Below, piece after piece: positions 33,260 to 43,673 of a DNA stretch of 64,000 bases. Under the pieces are notes generated by a model. It was not told the DNA's origin, did not search any database, and saw only the letters and a list, made by a program, of their open reading frames with translations. Numbering within the stretch: the first letter of the stretch is position 1; each line of letters starts with the position of its first letter. Made by a program: the position numbers and the translations under genes. The DNA is from Cystobasidiopsis lactophilus (lineage: Eukaryota; Basidiomycota; Agaricostilbomycetes; Agaricostilbales; Chionosphaeraceae), in the NCBI GenBank assembly GCA_001599975.1, contig BCIO01000005.1, positions 868,001 to 932,000 of the forward strand, in the 5' to 3' direction.

Positions 33260-33930
33260 CTACCAAGTTTCGCCCATAGTAGGCGAAATGAGATCAGGTT
33301 GCTGGCGGTGGTGTAGCGCTGACTCTCCCCTGGTGGGCGAAACCAAAGTTGGCTGGTTCTGGCCCCACCCCTCGCCGGCCGTCAGTGAGACCTGAGTTGG
33401 CTGCGGCTTCCACGCTTGTAGGGCATCATTGTGGCTGTGCGCCGTCATCCCTTGATCGTCGGGTATGTGATGCTGCAGGTCTGGCCCACGAGACCTTCGC
33501 TTCGAGCGCCTCCGAAATAGCCAGAACGCGACCAGCGCGACCAAGGCTACGCCAGCCGCCCCGCCTACCGCCCCGCCTACAATGGCGCCAGTATGGCTGG
33601 AGGAAGAGTTCTGGGTGGCAGTCGGAGTCACTACAGGTGAAGCCGGCGAGGACAATCCGGAGGAAAAAGACTGGGAGCCCGAGTTTAACGGCAAGAGGAA
33701 CGAAGATGTACCATAAAATGCTGGAATGGTGGCACTGGCGTAGAATATAGTGCCTTCTCCACAGTATGAATTGGCCCTATCGATCTCTGCACACGCGCGT
33801 AATCAGGATCGCTTTGATCCTAAATGCCTCAATCCCTCGTCACTCACCTGCGCCTAACAATGGAACAGCATCCGCTGAGTCTGTCAAGCAACCAGCACAA
33901 CTGTAGGCCCAAGCACTCGTCAAAATAGAA
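33260..33930 (-). CDS. Single-pass Ser/Thr-rich membrane protein (SKG6/Mid2-like layout)
   Basis: The C-terminal exon (33260-about 33803) reads EIDRANSYCGEGTIFYASAT, then a Ser/Thr-rich stretch, then the membrane segment AIVGGAVGGAAGVALVALVA followed at once by RRRSKRRSR and a cytosolic tail with repeated short units (VSPTRGE, ISPTMGE). An upstream exon joined over an intron with GTGAGT supplies SCAGCLTDSADAVPLLGA, so the outer part has a small cysteine domain. The true start lies above about 33930 and was not found. This layout (outer Ser/Thr stalk, glycine-rich TM helix, basic stop-transfer) is common in fungal cell-wall sensors; a sensor role is only a suggestion. Confidence 0.6.
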
Positions 33931-34948
33931 CATGGCAATCGGAGTAGTCCTTACAGCTCCGTATTTCCATCACTTTGCAACGCGTTGCAAACGCATGCGT
34001 ACTCAACTGAGCCACAAGAATCCAGTGCCGAAAAGAGGGCTGAGCAGGAAGCCTGACAGGTTGAAGGCAGCGCAGGCTGCCGTTTCGCAAGCGAAGCGAA
34101 TGAAATTGAATCATCGGGTCCGACAGCCCTGTTGTTGGTAATCAGCCACGCTGTTTAGCTGGAAGGTTATTGCCTACATTGCTAACGTCAAAGGGCTAAG
34201 CAAGAGCGCAGTTACGACAGTGAACAGCGAAAAAGTCATTGAACAGGGGAAGAGGCGCCCAAAGGTGGAGGCTTTGTGACTTCGTTGGGGCGCTCGTAAG
34301 AGCCCCAAAAGAATGTTAGAGCAGAACGATCCAAACTAGGCGATAGGCAGGAGTTTTAGCACAGGCGAGACAATTCAAGACACATCAGCTAATAAGTTAT
34401 CGGGGCATGCTCCGATCCCCTTCGCCACAGAGGAAGCCCTGTGAGGACAGCAGCCAAACAAGCGCAGTCGTATTGAAAGTCGTAGGTGAAGCAACGAGAT
34501 CAGCGAGTCAGGCAACATCAAGCTTGAAGATCCGGATGAAGCACGGCAATAGTGAACGAATGATCGACACGAACGAGACCGACGGTGGCTAGTTCGAGAG
34601 CAAGCGAGCTACTTGGGAGTATTTATAGCGCACTAAGCGACGTCTCTTCACCCAAACATCGAATCGCCGCCGGAGAGGTTGAGCGAAGGCAAATGCCCTC
34701 CTCGAGGCAGCTGCTTGATTGGATATGCTGAATTTCACTACAAGTGTCTTGCCGAATCTAATCAAGCTTGAGTTCGGGCATTCGGGTGTTCAGTTCTGTT
34801 GGAGCGGATCAAGAGAGGTTGGTTCTACATATGGGGGTTGCCCGAGATTTGGCACGTGAAACCAGAAGTTGGTTTGATGAGCTTCTGATACAGGTACATC
34901 ACAACGAGACGGCATGCTAAGCTGAACAAGCAAAGCCCGCCCAAGTCC
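33931..34948. other. Kilobase gap without a supported gene
   Basis: Frames in this stretch are short and unlike any protein I know. It lies upstream of the minus-strand membrane-protein gene and downstream of the second SGNH gene, so it may hold the missing 5' exon and promoter of the former. Composition is more AT-rich than its neighbours. No RNA gene or repeat was seen. Confidence 0.4.
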
Positions 34949-36806
34949 TCAATCACAGATTCTAGCCTTAGCGATGATCTCGTCTACTTGAGGCTCTAGC
35001 GCGTCAGTCGAGAGGTAATGCGCCTGTAGATAGCACTGAGTCAAACACAGTAGCGAAAGACCAAAGTCCAACTCACCGAATCCCGGAAGATGGGCTCATA
35101 TACGAAGGGGTGCGTGAGAGCAAACAAGTCGACGACGGAAAAGCCCAGGGAAATGGCATGTGATGTGGTGTGTTCGGACCACAGCTGCATTCGAGAGTTT
35201 GTCCGGTGATCCTGTCGTGCTTGAAGGAATAGATTGAGGCGCGGAGGTTGGGCAGGGCCGGTAAGAAAGACCATCGGAAACGAGGCCGAACACTCTTTTC
35301 GCAGGGTGGCAATCTTGGCTTGGACCTCTTTGATCGTGTCCAAGCATTCTCCAAAAGGCCTTTGGACGGTGGCAAAATGATGTGTCTGAACACAAGTGCT
35401 GGTAAGCACAAAAGGCGTCAGGATCCCATTGGAGCACGTACCACGCCCAGCACCAGAGACGTGATATTGGAGATACTCTCGCAAGTCCAATCTGATAGAA
35501 TGGACGAGCCTAGCGCGTCCCTGTTCGCAACGTCGGTTCAATCCATCGTGGCTCGGACCCGGACGATTACTTACCACATGAAAGTCACAGCTGTTTGGTC
35601 AACCTCCTCCTCAATGCGATAGATTTTAGGCTGTGCCAACATCTTTGTTGAGCTCAACTGTGTGCAGGAGCTGAGTAACGAGGACCGACCGATTCGCTGG
35701 TGATGCGCCTAGCTCCTTTGAGTCTGTCCACGACCCCCGAGAAGGCGACTCGTGTGTGAGAGTCACCAACAAATAGCACATGCTGACGCTTGCGAGTACA
35801 TTCTTTGGGGGTCCCGAACCTGAGAGCCGGGTGTGCGTGGCGACAACTTTGAGGAACAAAGTGGTATTGGTTGCTGGTCGGCATGCTTCCGCGTCCTGGT
35901 GGCTCTGGAATGGGAGGTAGAATTGTATCGGCAATGTGCAATGGCAGGTAAGCACCAGGTACTGGCTGGCGTAGGTCGCAGACCGGCAGAGAAGTGTCTG
36001 TGGAAGTTATCGATTCGAGGATAGGCGGAACATAATAAGGCTTGCAGTCTTGAAGACAGGCTGGGAGGGTGGTATCACTGGGGAGAAGAGGCTCGAAAGC
36101 CAGTTCAGGCCATGACATGTCGACATCGTCAAACGCCCGATAATTCTTCATGTAAAACGCTCGTTCAGTCTTGGCTGACGAGCCATGAATCAGAGAAACG
36201 CACATCATACATGCGCCACAAACGTAGCTGTGTTAGTCCGGCGTTTTGCAGAGCGACATCAAAGCGATACGAGCAGCCGCCTTCGTACACCGGACTCTCA
36301 CTAGACCATCTTTCTGCCCCGTCTGTCCTCAGCCAAAATGCATCCGGACCGCGCTGAGTGAGGATGTCCGCCAACTTTGCATCCGCTGAGATATTGCGTT
36401 GGGCCGACAACATGCATGCCGTGGGCTCGACTGCTTGAATGCGCAGGGAGAAAGAGTTGCACGAGTTCGGCTCTTGGCATGCTGATATTCCCCAAGAGGA
36501 GTTGAGACTGGGCCAATCCCAACATTCGCTTTGGTGATGGCGAGGAGGAGGTCGAGGGCGCATTGGGGACGGGCATGCAGATTAAAGCTGGGCTTCCGGG
36601 GCTCCAATCATGTTCAGGTTGTAAACAGTTCCAGACCATGCAAAGACGACGACAGCGAGGCATGAGATAGAGATGGTGAGCAGAACTCGGGTCGAAGAGA
36701 GAAGGATGGCGCTATGTGGTCGATAGCAAGCCGCCGTCCTAAGAGATGAAGGCGCGCTCAGATCGATATCGTCCAGCACCTTTGGAAGGAGCTGATACTT
36801 GTGCAT
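34949..36806 (-). CDS. Type II membrane protein with SGNH/PC-esterase-like luminal domain (copy B)
   Basis: Start at 36806 (MHKYQLLPKVLDDIDLSAPS), one membrane segment (LLTISISCLAVVVFAWSG), then a luminal part with conserved-looking Cys and Trp residues. The SGNH block I is clear: HVLFVGDSHTRVAFSGV (G-D-S-H-x-R). Further on come LTGPAQPPRL and HAISLGFSVVDLFALTHPFV. The last intron (GTGAGT...CTACAG) joins EPIFRDS to AHYLSTDALEPQVDEII, placing D-S-A-H at the catalytic Asp/His site. Stop at 34949-34951. Exons near 35440-35650 and 36230-36330 were not fully resolved. Same layout as the gene at 25676-27402 but with very different sequence, so not a recent duplicate. Probably a Golgi or cell-surface glycan O-acyl enzyme, by analogy. 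Confidence 0.75.
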
Positions 36807-37441
36807 CGTGGGCGATTGCTGGACTTTGAAATAGGTGGACAGCGGCAAGGGTCGAGACCGCTCGACAGAACACTATCGACACCTTGACGGACAGTGAGAC
36901 AAACACTTTCTCGCATCGTCTAGACGAGTTTGGGGCATCGACGTCCAATACGATACTCGATCCACACGAAGTTTCGAGGACGCCACTGAAAACAGCAGTG
37001 AAAACAAGGGGCGTCTCACGTCTTCGCAAAACGAGCTTGTCGGGTTCTACGCAAGGTGGTTTACCCATAGAACACTCCCAGCGGTTTAAAGACAGTCTCA
37101 CACAGACCTCAAACAGACTCCACATGGTTTAGAAGACACTACAGACCAATGAGAGCATTGACACTGTCCGAATTTTGAGTCCGCCAGCACATTATGGTGA
37201 GTCTCAACAGCCCGAATGTCGACCAGCTTGGCCTAAGACTGCAATTGTATGATGACTGGATGCATTCAAGAACTCGACTAGAATCTGAGAGGCCTCTAGC
37301 GGACGAAGCGGAGCAACTTCCTTTCCGCCACTCAACCCTCCGTGGATTTGGTGGCAGTGCCGCTATTACTTCTTATTAAAAAGGTTTATGTCCCTTAGCC
37401 GAAAGCCCAACGAGAAGCCATTTTGTACAAGAAGAAGCCAT
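36807..37441. other. Intergenic stretch without supported gene
   Basis: Lies between the start of the second SGNH gene and the stop of the ETT1-like gene, both on the minus strand. An open frame at 36739-37125 overlaps the start of the SGNH gene and has no family support. It should contain the SGNH promoter and the ETT1-like 3' untranslated region. Confidence 0.4.
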
Positions 37442-38942
37442 CTAATGCCTGCAAGCGCCGCCGTGAGAATGGGAGTGTGAGTGCGAATGAGAATGCGAGT
37501 GCGAATGGGAATGCTCCTCTTCCTCGTCGTCTTCCCACTCCTCGTCCTCTTCGTCCTCTTCATCCACCGCCAAATCCAGCTTCTCGAGCTGCTTCATCAA
37601 GTCGCCGTGCTCGTCGCTTTCCCGCGGCAGGAGCGGCTCTAGGCGGAAGATGGCATGGCCAAGCTGTTGGGGACAGACGATGAAGATGTCAAAGACGGTT
37701 TGATCACGGACGGATCGCGGTCACGAACCTGGAATTTGACTTGGTCCTCATCCTCAATGTCAGGGTCTTCCAGAGCCTTCTTGAAAAGGGCTACGGCTGT
37801 TTGCCAGCAAAGACGATGATCAATATCAATATTGGACTTGAGTGAAGACAACGCGACAAACCTTTGCGCAAGTAGTCGACAGCCAGCTTGAACACCTTGG
37901 TCTCCCTGAACCGCTCGATCGCCTCTTCTGGCTTCTCACGGCCTTTAGCTGCGCCTTCCTCCCCTTCTTTAGGCTCTTCCTCCTCGTCTTCGCCACCCAT
38001 GGCATCTTCGACATGGTCGTCGATGACGTCGGCCAGCGTCTCGCCCGCCTCCAAGGTCGCGTCCGCCTTCAACACCTTGCCGTCCTCGCCGCTGAAGCCG
38101 TCGGCCATGCCGATGATGTGCTGCGCGATGGCCAGCCTCTCGTGCGGCTTGAGGGAGTTCGCCAGCTGGATAAAGTGGCCGGGCGCTTCGTAGGCGTTCT
38201 GCATGCCCGCTGCGGCTTCCTTCTGCGCTGTTGAGTAGGCCGTCGCTTGCTGGTCTCTTAAAGAAAGAAGCAGCTGGATCTTGAACTTGGTGATGGCCTC
38301 TTCGGCTTTGGCCAGGGCGTGAGCCAGCAGCTGGAAGGGCTCTGCAGTCTGAAAGTCGAGGGTGGCAGCCTGGGCGTCCTTGATGGAGGCCATTTCAAAC
38401 TCTTCCAGCGACACCAGCTCCACTCTTGGCTCCTCCGCCTCTTCTCCTTCGACTTCCTCGATCTGCTTGGGGGCAGCTTGGAGGGAGCGGATCTCGGACA
38501 GGCCGCCCATGGCGAGCGCAAAGTGTAGAGGCAAGACGCCGTCGGCCGGCTTGTTGCCAGCCTTGGAAAAGTGCTCGAGGGCGGCGATGAGGTGCTGCTC
38601 GGTGCTCTTGACCTCCTCGTCGGTGGCCTCCTCCAAATCCGGTGGGCGGTCCAATTGGGTGCCCAGTGTGAAGTGCGCGGTCGCGGCGATCCGGTGCAGC
38701 TCCTCCACGTTGGTGCTAGGTCCAGCAGGCTTGGACAAGAGCAGGTCGGCTTTCTTGATCTGCGAGTTGAAGAGCAAGGTCGCCCGCGACGGGTTGTCCG
38801 CCTGATACTTTTGCGCGGCGAGGCCCAAAGTGCGCAGCGATTCGAGCGTGGGCAGCTCTTCCTCAACGTCTGAGCTGGCTGCTGGCGCGTCCTCGGCCAC
38901 TTCTGCGGCTGGCTTGGGTGCCTTCTTCTTCTTTGAGGGCAT
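37442..38942 (-). CDS. ETT1/Nro1-like TPR-type acidic protein with His-Ser tail
   Basis: Three exons: 38942-37862, 37796-37729, 37663-37442. The start is MPSKKKKAPKPAAEVAEDAP. Helical repeats follow: LESLRTLGLAAQKYQADNPS, SQIKKADLLLSK, AATAHFTLGTQLDRP, GVLPLHFALAMGGLSEIRS, KPHERLAIAQHIIGMADGF, and AVDYLRKAVALFKKALED with VKFQLGHAIFRLEPLLP, which is a good TPR. The order fits the ETT1/Nro1 family (translation termination, Ofd1 regulation) but similarity is modest. The C-terminus is strongly acidic and then has eight alternating His-Ser pairs before GGACRH; such a run can bind divalent metal. The intron after YLRKA uses the donor GTTTGT. Confidence 0.55.
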
Positions 38943-39183
38943 GCTGAATTTTTAGCAATAGGCGAGTTGAAAGCGCTGGGTTTTTGGGACGCGGGTTCTG
39001 CGCTTCTTCGACTGCCCGCTGATAGTAAAGCCAAACTCGTCGCTGATGCAGGAGAAGCTTGAGAGAACGACGCGCCTCAGGGCAAGCACAAGAGACCTGT
39101 CACTGATCGACTCGATCTGTGAAAGATCCAACAAAAACAAGGGCCGAGCTCTCCTTCCTCCGCCGCCATTTCAGCTTGTGTGA

Positions 39184-41339
39184 ATGAGCGCCATGGAGGC
39201 CAGCAGCGGCACCTCGACGGCGCTCGGGCGCAAGTTTCGCTCGCAGAGCAGCAACGACCTGCCAAGGCTGCGCAAGATGCCCTCGCTCAGTGCCTCCCTG
39301 GCCTCCGCCATTGACCTTCCCTTGCCACCTTCCGTCCTCGCTCACCGGGTGCTTGCACTCGTCTCTGAAGGTTTGTCCCGCTCCCCGCCATCAATTGCCA
39401 CAGCCGCTGATATTGCATGCGTCTGGATGAACAGCTGAATCCGAAATCGACCGGCTCGAGTCTAGCAGCTCGGAATCCGACTCTGAGGAGGACTGCACTT
39501 CGCCGCTGCTCAAGAACAGCAAGGGCAAGGAACCCGAGCGGCACTTCTACCAAGAGAGCCGCGAGTTTCTGGCCGCCATCAAGGCGGAGCTCTCGCCCCT
39601 GTTGCCCTCCCTGCCCGACTTCCCGGCGGCGCCTTACCTGGCCGACATCAAGGCCTCCTTGCCTGCTTGGCCCTCTTTGCATGGCCTGTCCCAGCTGCTC
39701 GAATCGGCCCGGGAATTGGCCTCCCAGCTGCCCTCGTCAAGCGCCGCTTTGTTGCCTGACGCCCCGTCTCTGCCGCTCGCCTCGCTCCGGTCCTACCTGC
39801 TCGAACCATCAAGCGGAGGAAAACCAGGTGCATCATCACCATCGCCAGCGGACGGTGCTGGGCCGCCAACCAGGCCGGCGCTAAGGAGCAGGAGGGGCAC
39901 CTTCTCAGAGCTCGCTTCTAACGCCGAGCACCTGCTGGAGGAGGTCGGCCACAAGATTGCTGACGTCGTGCACACCGAGACGGAGCGGCTGGCCGGAGTC
40001 CTGAGCCACGAAGGTGCGCTTGTTGTCCCTTCGTCGTCATCCAGGTGGTGCTCCAGACTGAGAAAACGTGGGCTTGGCAGTCGAGTTGTTCAAGCAGTCC
40101 CTCGCCGCTGGCCGGGAGCGCCTGCTGCACTATCATGAGCTGCCGCATAACTGGAAGAACAACCAGTACATGTTCGCCGCCGTCCTCCTTTAGCTATCGT
40201 TCATCGTTGACAGCTAATGCCGTCTGGGGTGCGAACAGAGTTCGGGGCTACCGCTTCATCTCGCCCGACCAATCTGGGCGGCTCTTGCTCTCCATGTTCA
40301 CCTGGCACAACGAGTCCATCAACATTCACTCACACCTCATCGGCCTGCTCTCGGTGCTCTACATCATGTTCGTCCTCCTCCCCGAAACGCCACAGTACCT
40401 CGACCCCTACGACTACGCGGTGTCCATCTCCTATTTGGTCTGCGCCGCGGGCTGCTTGCTCTTGAGCTCCGTGTGGCACCTGTGCGCGGGCAGTGCCCAC
40501 TATTGGCTTTTCAATACCACAGCCTGCTTGGACTACCAGGGCGTGTCGGCTTTGATTTGCAGCACGATCTACACCACCATCTACTATGGCTTCTACTGCC
40601 GCCCCGAGCTGCTCCGCATCTATGGCACGGCCGCTTTCCTCTGTGGCGTGGGTGGCGTCATCGTGAGTTTGCGGCTTACCCTTTAATCTGTTGCTTTGTC
40701 GATTGATTGGTATCGTGTCATGCTCTCACAGCTACCAACTGCCAAATGGTTCAATGAGGTGAGGCCGGGCCTTCTACTCCATCAATTCCACCAGGTTTTG
40801 ATTAACGTCACTCGGGCCACAGCGCAAGAACAAGCATTGGCGCATCACGTTCTTCCTCGGCATGTGCCTGTCCGCCGTTGCGCCTTTGGTGCACATGGCT
40901 ATCCTCTATGGGCCATCCGATACTTTCGTCTTCTACTTGCCGGCACTGTAGGTTCTCTTCTCCTCCCCAACCTCCTTGTGGTAGACGTTTACGAAGAGAA
41001 CTCACAGAACCTCGGTGCTCTGTTATATCGTCGGCCTTGTCCTATACGCCACCAACGTGCCCGAGGTCTTCCGCCCCGGCGGCCTCTTCGACTTTGTCTG
41101 CCACAGCCACCAGTTCTGGTGGGTTCCATTCTTACTCTATTTCTGCTTAGCACAGGCGGTAATTCGCGCGAGTGGACTTTCACAGGCACGCTGCGATCGT
41201 TTGCGCCATTTGGTTGCACTGGTACGCGATGGCGGGCATGGTGGCGGAGGGCAAGACTGGCTTCTCCTGCGCGACCAATGCCGGGCCCAGCGTCATGGAC
41301 CAGATGAAGAGCATGATCCAGCAGGTCCTTCAGGGTTGA
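39184..41339 (+). CDS. PAQR-family (adiponectin receptor/IZH-like) seven-helix membrane protein
   Basis: A long, mostly cytosolic N-terminus (start MSAMEASSGTSTALGRKFRS, then AESEIDRLESSSSESDSEED after a GTTTGT-donor intron at 39371) leads to the PAQR core: HELPHNWKNNQYI, GYRFISPDQSGRLLLSMFTW then HNESINIHSHLIGLLSVLYI, SSVWHLCAGSAHYWLFNTTA and DYQGVSALICSTIYTTIYYG. The last exons give VFRPGGLFDFVCHSHQFWH and AAIVCAIWLHWYAMAGMVAE. The Ser-x3-His, Asp and His-x3-His zinc-site residues of the family are present. Yeast Izh proteins act in zinc and sterol homeostasis or as ceramidase-like sensors; the extended N-terminus recalls Izh3. Intron edges near 40020-40220 and 40664-40820 are approximate. 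Stop at 41337-41339. It shares a 241-bp divergent promoter with the ETT1-like gene. Confidence 0.9.
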
Positions 41340-41623
41340 TCTCATCCTTAATCGTCTCAACGTCCTTGATCGTTTTAACATCCTTTGCATTTGGCATCAT
41401 TTATTCCCACATCCTTAGGACATCTGTTACCGCTCTTACTTGCACAGGAGGGGAGGGTGAAGATGGAACCACGCGCGGCTGCCCAGGTCGTTGAAGACTG
41501 TGGCGAGCGAAAAGACGCTCCTTGCGCCCGTACGGCCAGTTTTCTACTCGAGCACGCCAATTGTGACCCTGAGCTGCTTCCAGTTACTCGATAAAGTGAG
41601 CTGACCGCAGACGTTAAGCCCAG

Positions 41624-43171
41624 ATGCTCGCTAATCAAGTCAATTTGCCGCGCCCCGAAGTCATGTCCCCTTTCGACCGCCTGCCCGACGAGCTGCTGTC
41701 CCTCTGCGCCTCATTCGCCACAGGCGATCCCGGCATCGACATTGAAATAAATCTTGCTCTCGAGCGCCCTCGACAGCTTATCACGCTCACAAAAGCAGAC
41801 CGACCTTGGCTCGTATGCCGAAGATGGCACCAAGTCTTCCTGCCCATCGCGTGGAAAGATGTGAACGTATCTTTCTTCTGCTTCCAGGGTCGAGAGGTCG
41901 AAGTCATTGCGGTCGACGCGGCGCCACTCGCAACCGTGGTCGACTGCTTAACGAGCTTCCTCGGTCAAGTCAAACGACCAGCACCGCCGACTCAGGGCAA
42001 CAAGATCTTCTTCGACATTTTGCCGTCCTTCTTGCAGCACTGGGATACGATGTTCAACTGCTTGCCTCTCTTTTTCAATTCCTCCATCTTTCCGGCCACA
42101 GACAGCTACTTAGAGTTCGACTTGGACATCGATTGCATCCGCTCAATAAACCCTCTACTTGCTTTATGCACTTTACCGTCCTTTCGCCCCGTCTGGCTTA
42201 CGTCTATATCACTTGAAGCCCCGGGTCCATCACGAGTGATCATTGACCATTTTCCAAACCTCCAACGCATTATGATCGAATTCCCTGACGACCCGGTGAC
42301 TATAGTCTGCAACGGCAGGGACTACGAGCAGCCATTTTCAGCAGGAGATGGATGCAGTTGGCTTGTGGACGACGGGACATTGAAGTTGGACTCGGCCGAC
42401 CTGGATCTTTACGAGCATCACCCGGTATTCGGTCCGAAAGGGGAAGCGTTGGTGGAAGCTTTCAGGTCATCCAGCAGTTACATCACCGACCTCAGTTTGC
42501 GATGCGACGTCGAGGCCGTTTCGCACTGGCCCAAGCTGGTTGGGGCAATTTCGCCTTCGGTTCGCAAATTACGACTAGAGTGCGACGTAGAGGACGCCCC
42601 GCTGCACTTCACCGAGGAACCAATGAATGTCGCAAGATTTCTTGATCTGGAAGTCCTTAATCGACTGTCCGAAGTTCAGGAACTCGAGGTGCGATTGGTG
42701 TTTGCAGAGTTCCGTTACACTCGGAAAAGCGCGGGTCCGCCGTCACCTCTGCTTCAATTCAGCACTCTCCGCTTACCGGCCTTGACTCGCCTCGCCTTCC
42801 AACTTCACATCGACCACGACTTTCGAAAGCGTGCAAGACAACCTGGATATCGACCACGGGAAATGATGGCATTAATGCTGGCGGCGCTAAAATGCGGTTG
42901 TTGCCCGGCTTTGGTGAATTTGGAGCTGGAACTCTACGTCGACTTCCCTATTGTCACTCAGGAAGTGGCAGACTGGTGCTCGTCTAGAGGCGTCAAATTG
43001 ACCATCAGCCGATTCCTTGACCACAATCTGGTACGGTCCTTGATCAAACAGGCTCTAAATATGCTGACTCACATAAATAACAGGTTGAATGTCACGCCTG
43101 AAGTGAAGTGGCGAAAAGCGAACGGACACCGGATGCGAAGGCAGATGAAGGGGTGGCGAAGGAATTTTTAG
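41624..43171 (+). CDS. F-box-like protein, single exon
   Basis: An intron-free frame of 515 codons. Near the N-terminus FDRLPDELLSLCASFA and, after a spacer, PWLVCRRWHQVFLPIAWKDV give the usual F-box-like helices with the conserved LPDEL and W. F-box proteins recruit substrates to SCF ubiquitin ligases through Skp1. The remainder contains irregular Leu-rich segments (SSSYITDLSLRCDVEAVSHW, LSEVQELEVRLVF) typical of the degenerate repeats in basidiomycete F-box families, ending with a basic tail (KWRKANGHRMRRQMKGWRRN). Lack of introns is unusual beside its neighbours and is common in expanded F-box families. The target is unknown. Confidence 0.7.
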   Translation: MLANQVNLPRPEVMSPFDRLPDELLSLCASFATGDPGIDIEINLALERPRQLITLTKADRPWLVCRRWHQVFLPIAWKDVNVSFFCFQGREVEVIAVDAAPLATVVDCLTSFLGQVKRPAPPTQGNKIFFDILPSFLQHWDTMFNCLPLFFNSSIFPATDSYLEFDLDIDCIRSINPLLALCTLPSFRPVWLTSISLEAPGPSRVIIDHFPNLQRIMIEFPDDPVTIVCNGRDYEQPFSAGDGCSWLVDDGTLKLDSADLDLYEHHPVFGPKGEALVEAFRSSSSYITDLSLRCDVEAVSHWPKLVGAISPSVRKLRLECDVEDAPLHFTEEPMNVARFLDLEVLNRLSEVQELEVRLVFAEFRYTRKSAGPPSPLLQFSTLRLPALTRLAFQLHIDHDFRKRARQPGYRPREMMALMLAALKCGCCPALVNLELELYVDFPIVTQEVADWCSSRGVKLTISRFLDHNLVRSLIKQALNMLTHINNRLNVTPEVKWRKANGHRMRRQMKGWRRNF

Positions 43172-43673
43172 GCGTGTGGATCGAAGCACCCAGCTCTTCA
43201 TGCTCTACAGTTTATGTGCGTCTTCGCCTCTACTCTAACATAATGGAGCGTTGCTGAGTTACCCAACGGCACCAAGAGGTAGCAGCGGCCAGAAGCCTAC
43301 TGCTTCCTCGCAATCTCGTGGCCCAAATCCCTCAAATATATGTACAGCTTCGTTGTTCATACCATATCAGTCCAATGTATAGAATTCCCAGTGACGCCAC
43401 TGGTGGCAAATCAACGCGCGCGCGCGCTCAGTGCTCTTCAGTCTTGCACTTAATTGAGGCGTCTGGGTTGCTGCACATGGCCATCGTTGATCCTTCTTCT
43501 GTGGTGCTGCAGCAAGCATTTGGCACAGTTTGGCACAGCCAGCAGTTTCCAAATCCGGCCCATCGGCAGGACATGCTTCGGCGCATGTTGTTGTGATGAT
43601 CAGCGGGCAATCAGCCGGCAGGTTGTGTACATGATGGCTTCTCCTGGACAGCCAGCAACGACGGAGCAGCAGC

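Noticed and set aside
34407-34592. Plus-strand frame of 61 codons in the gap at 33.9-34.9 kb
   Set aside because: Short and without resemblance to a known protein; no splice partner.
36739-37125. Minus-strand frame of 128 codons before the second SGNH gene
   Set aside because: Overlaps the start of the SGNH gene in another frame and has no recognisable composition or motif.
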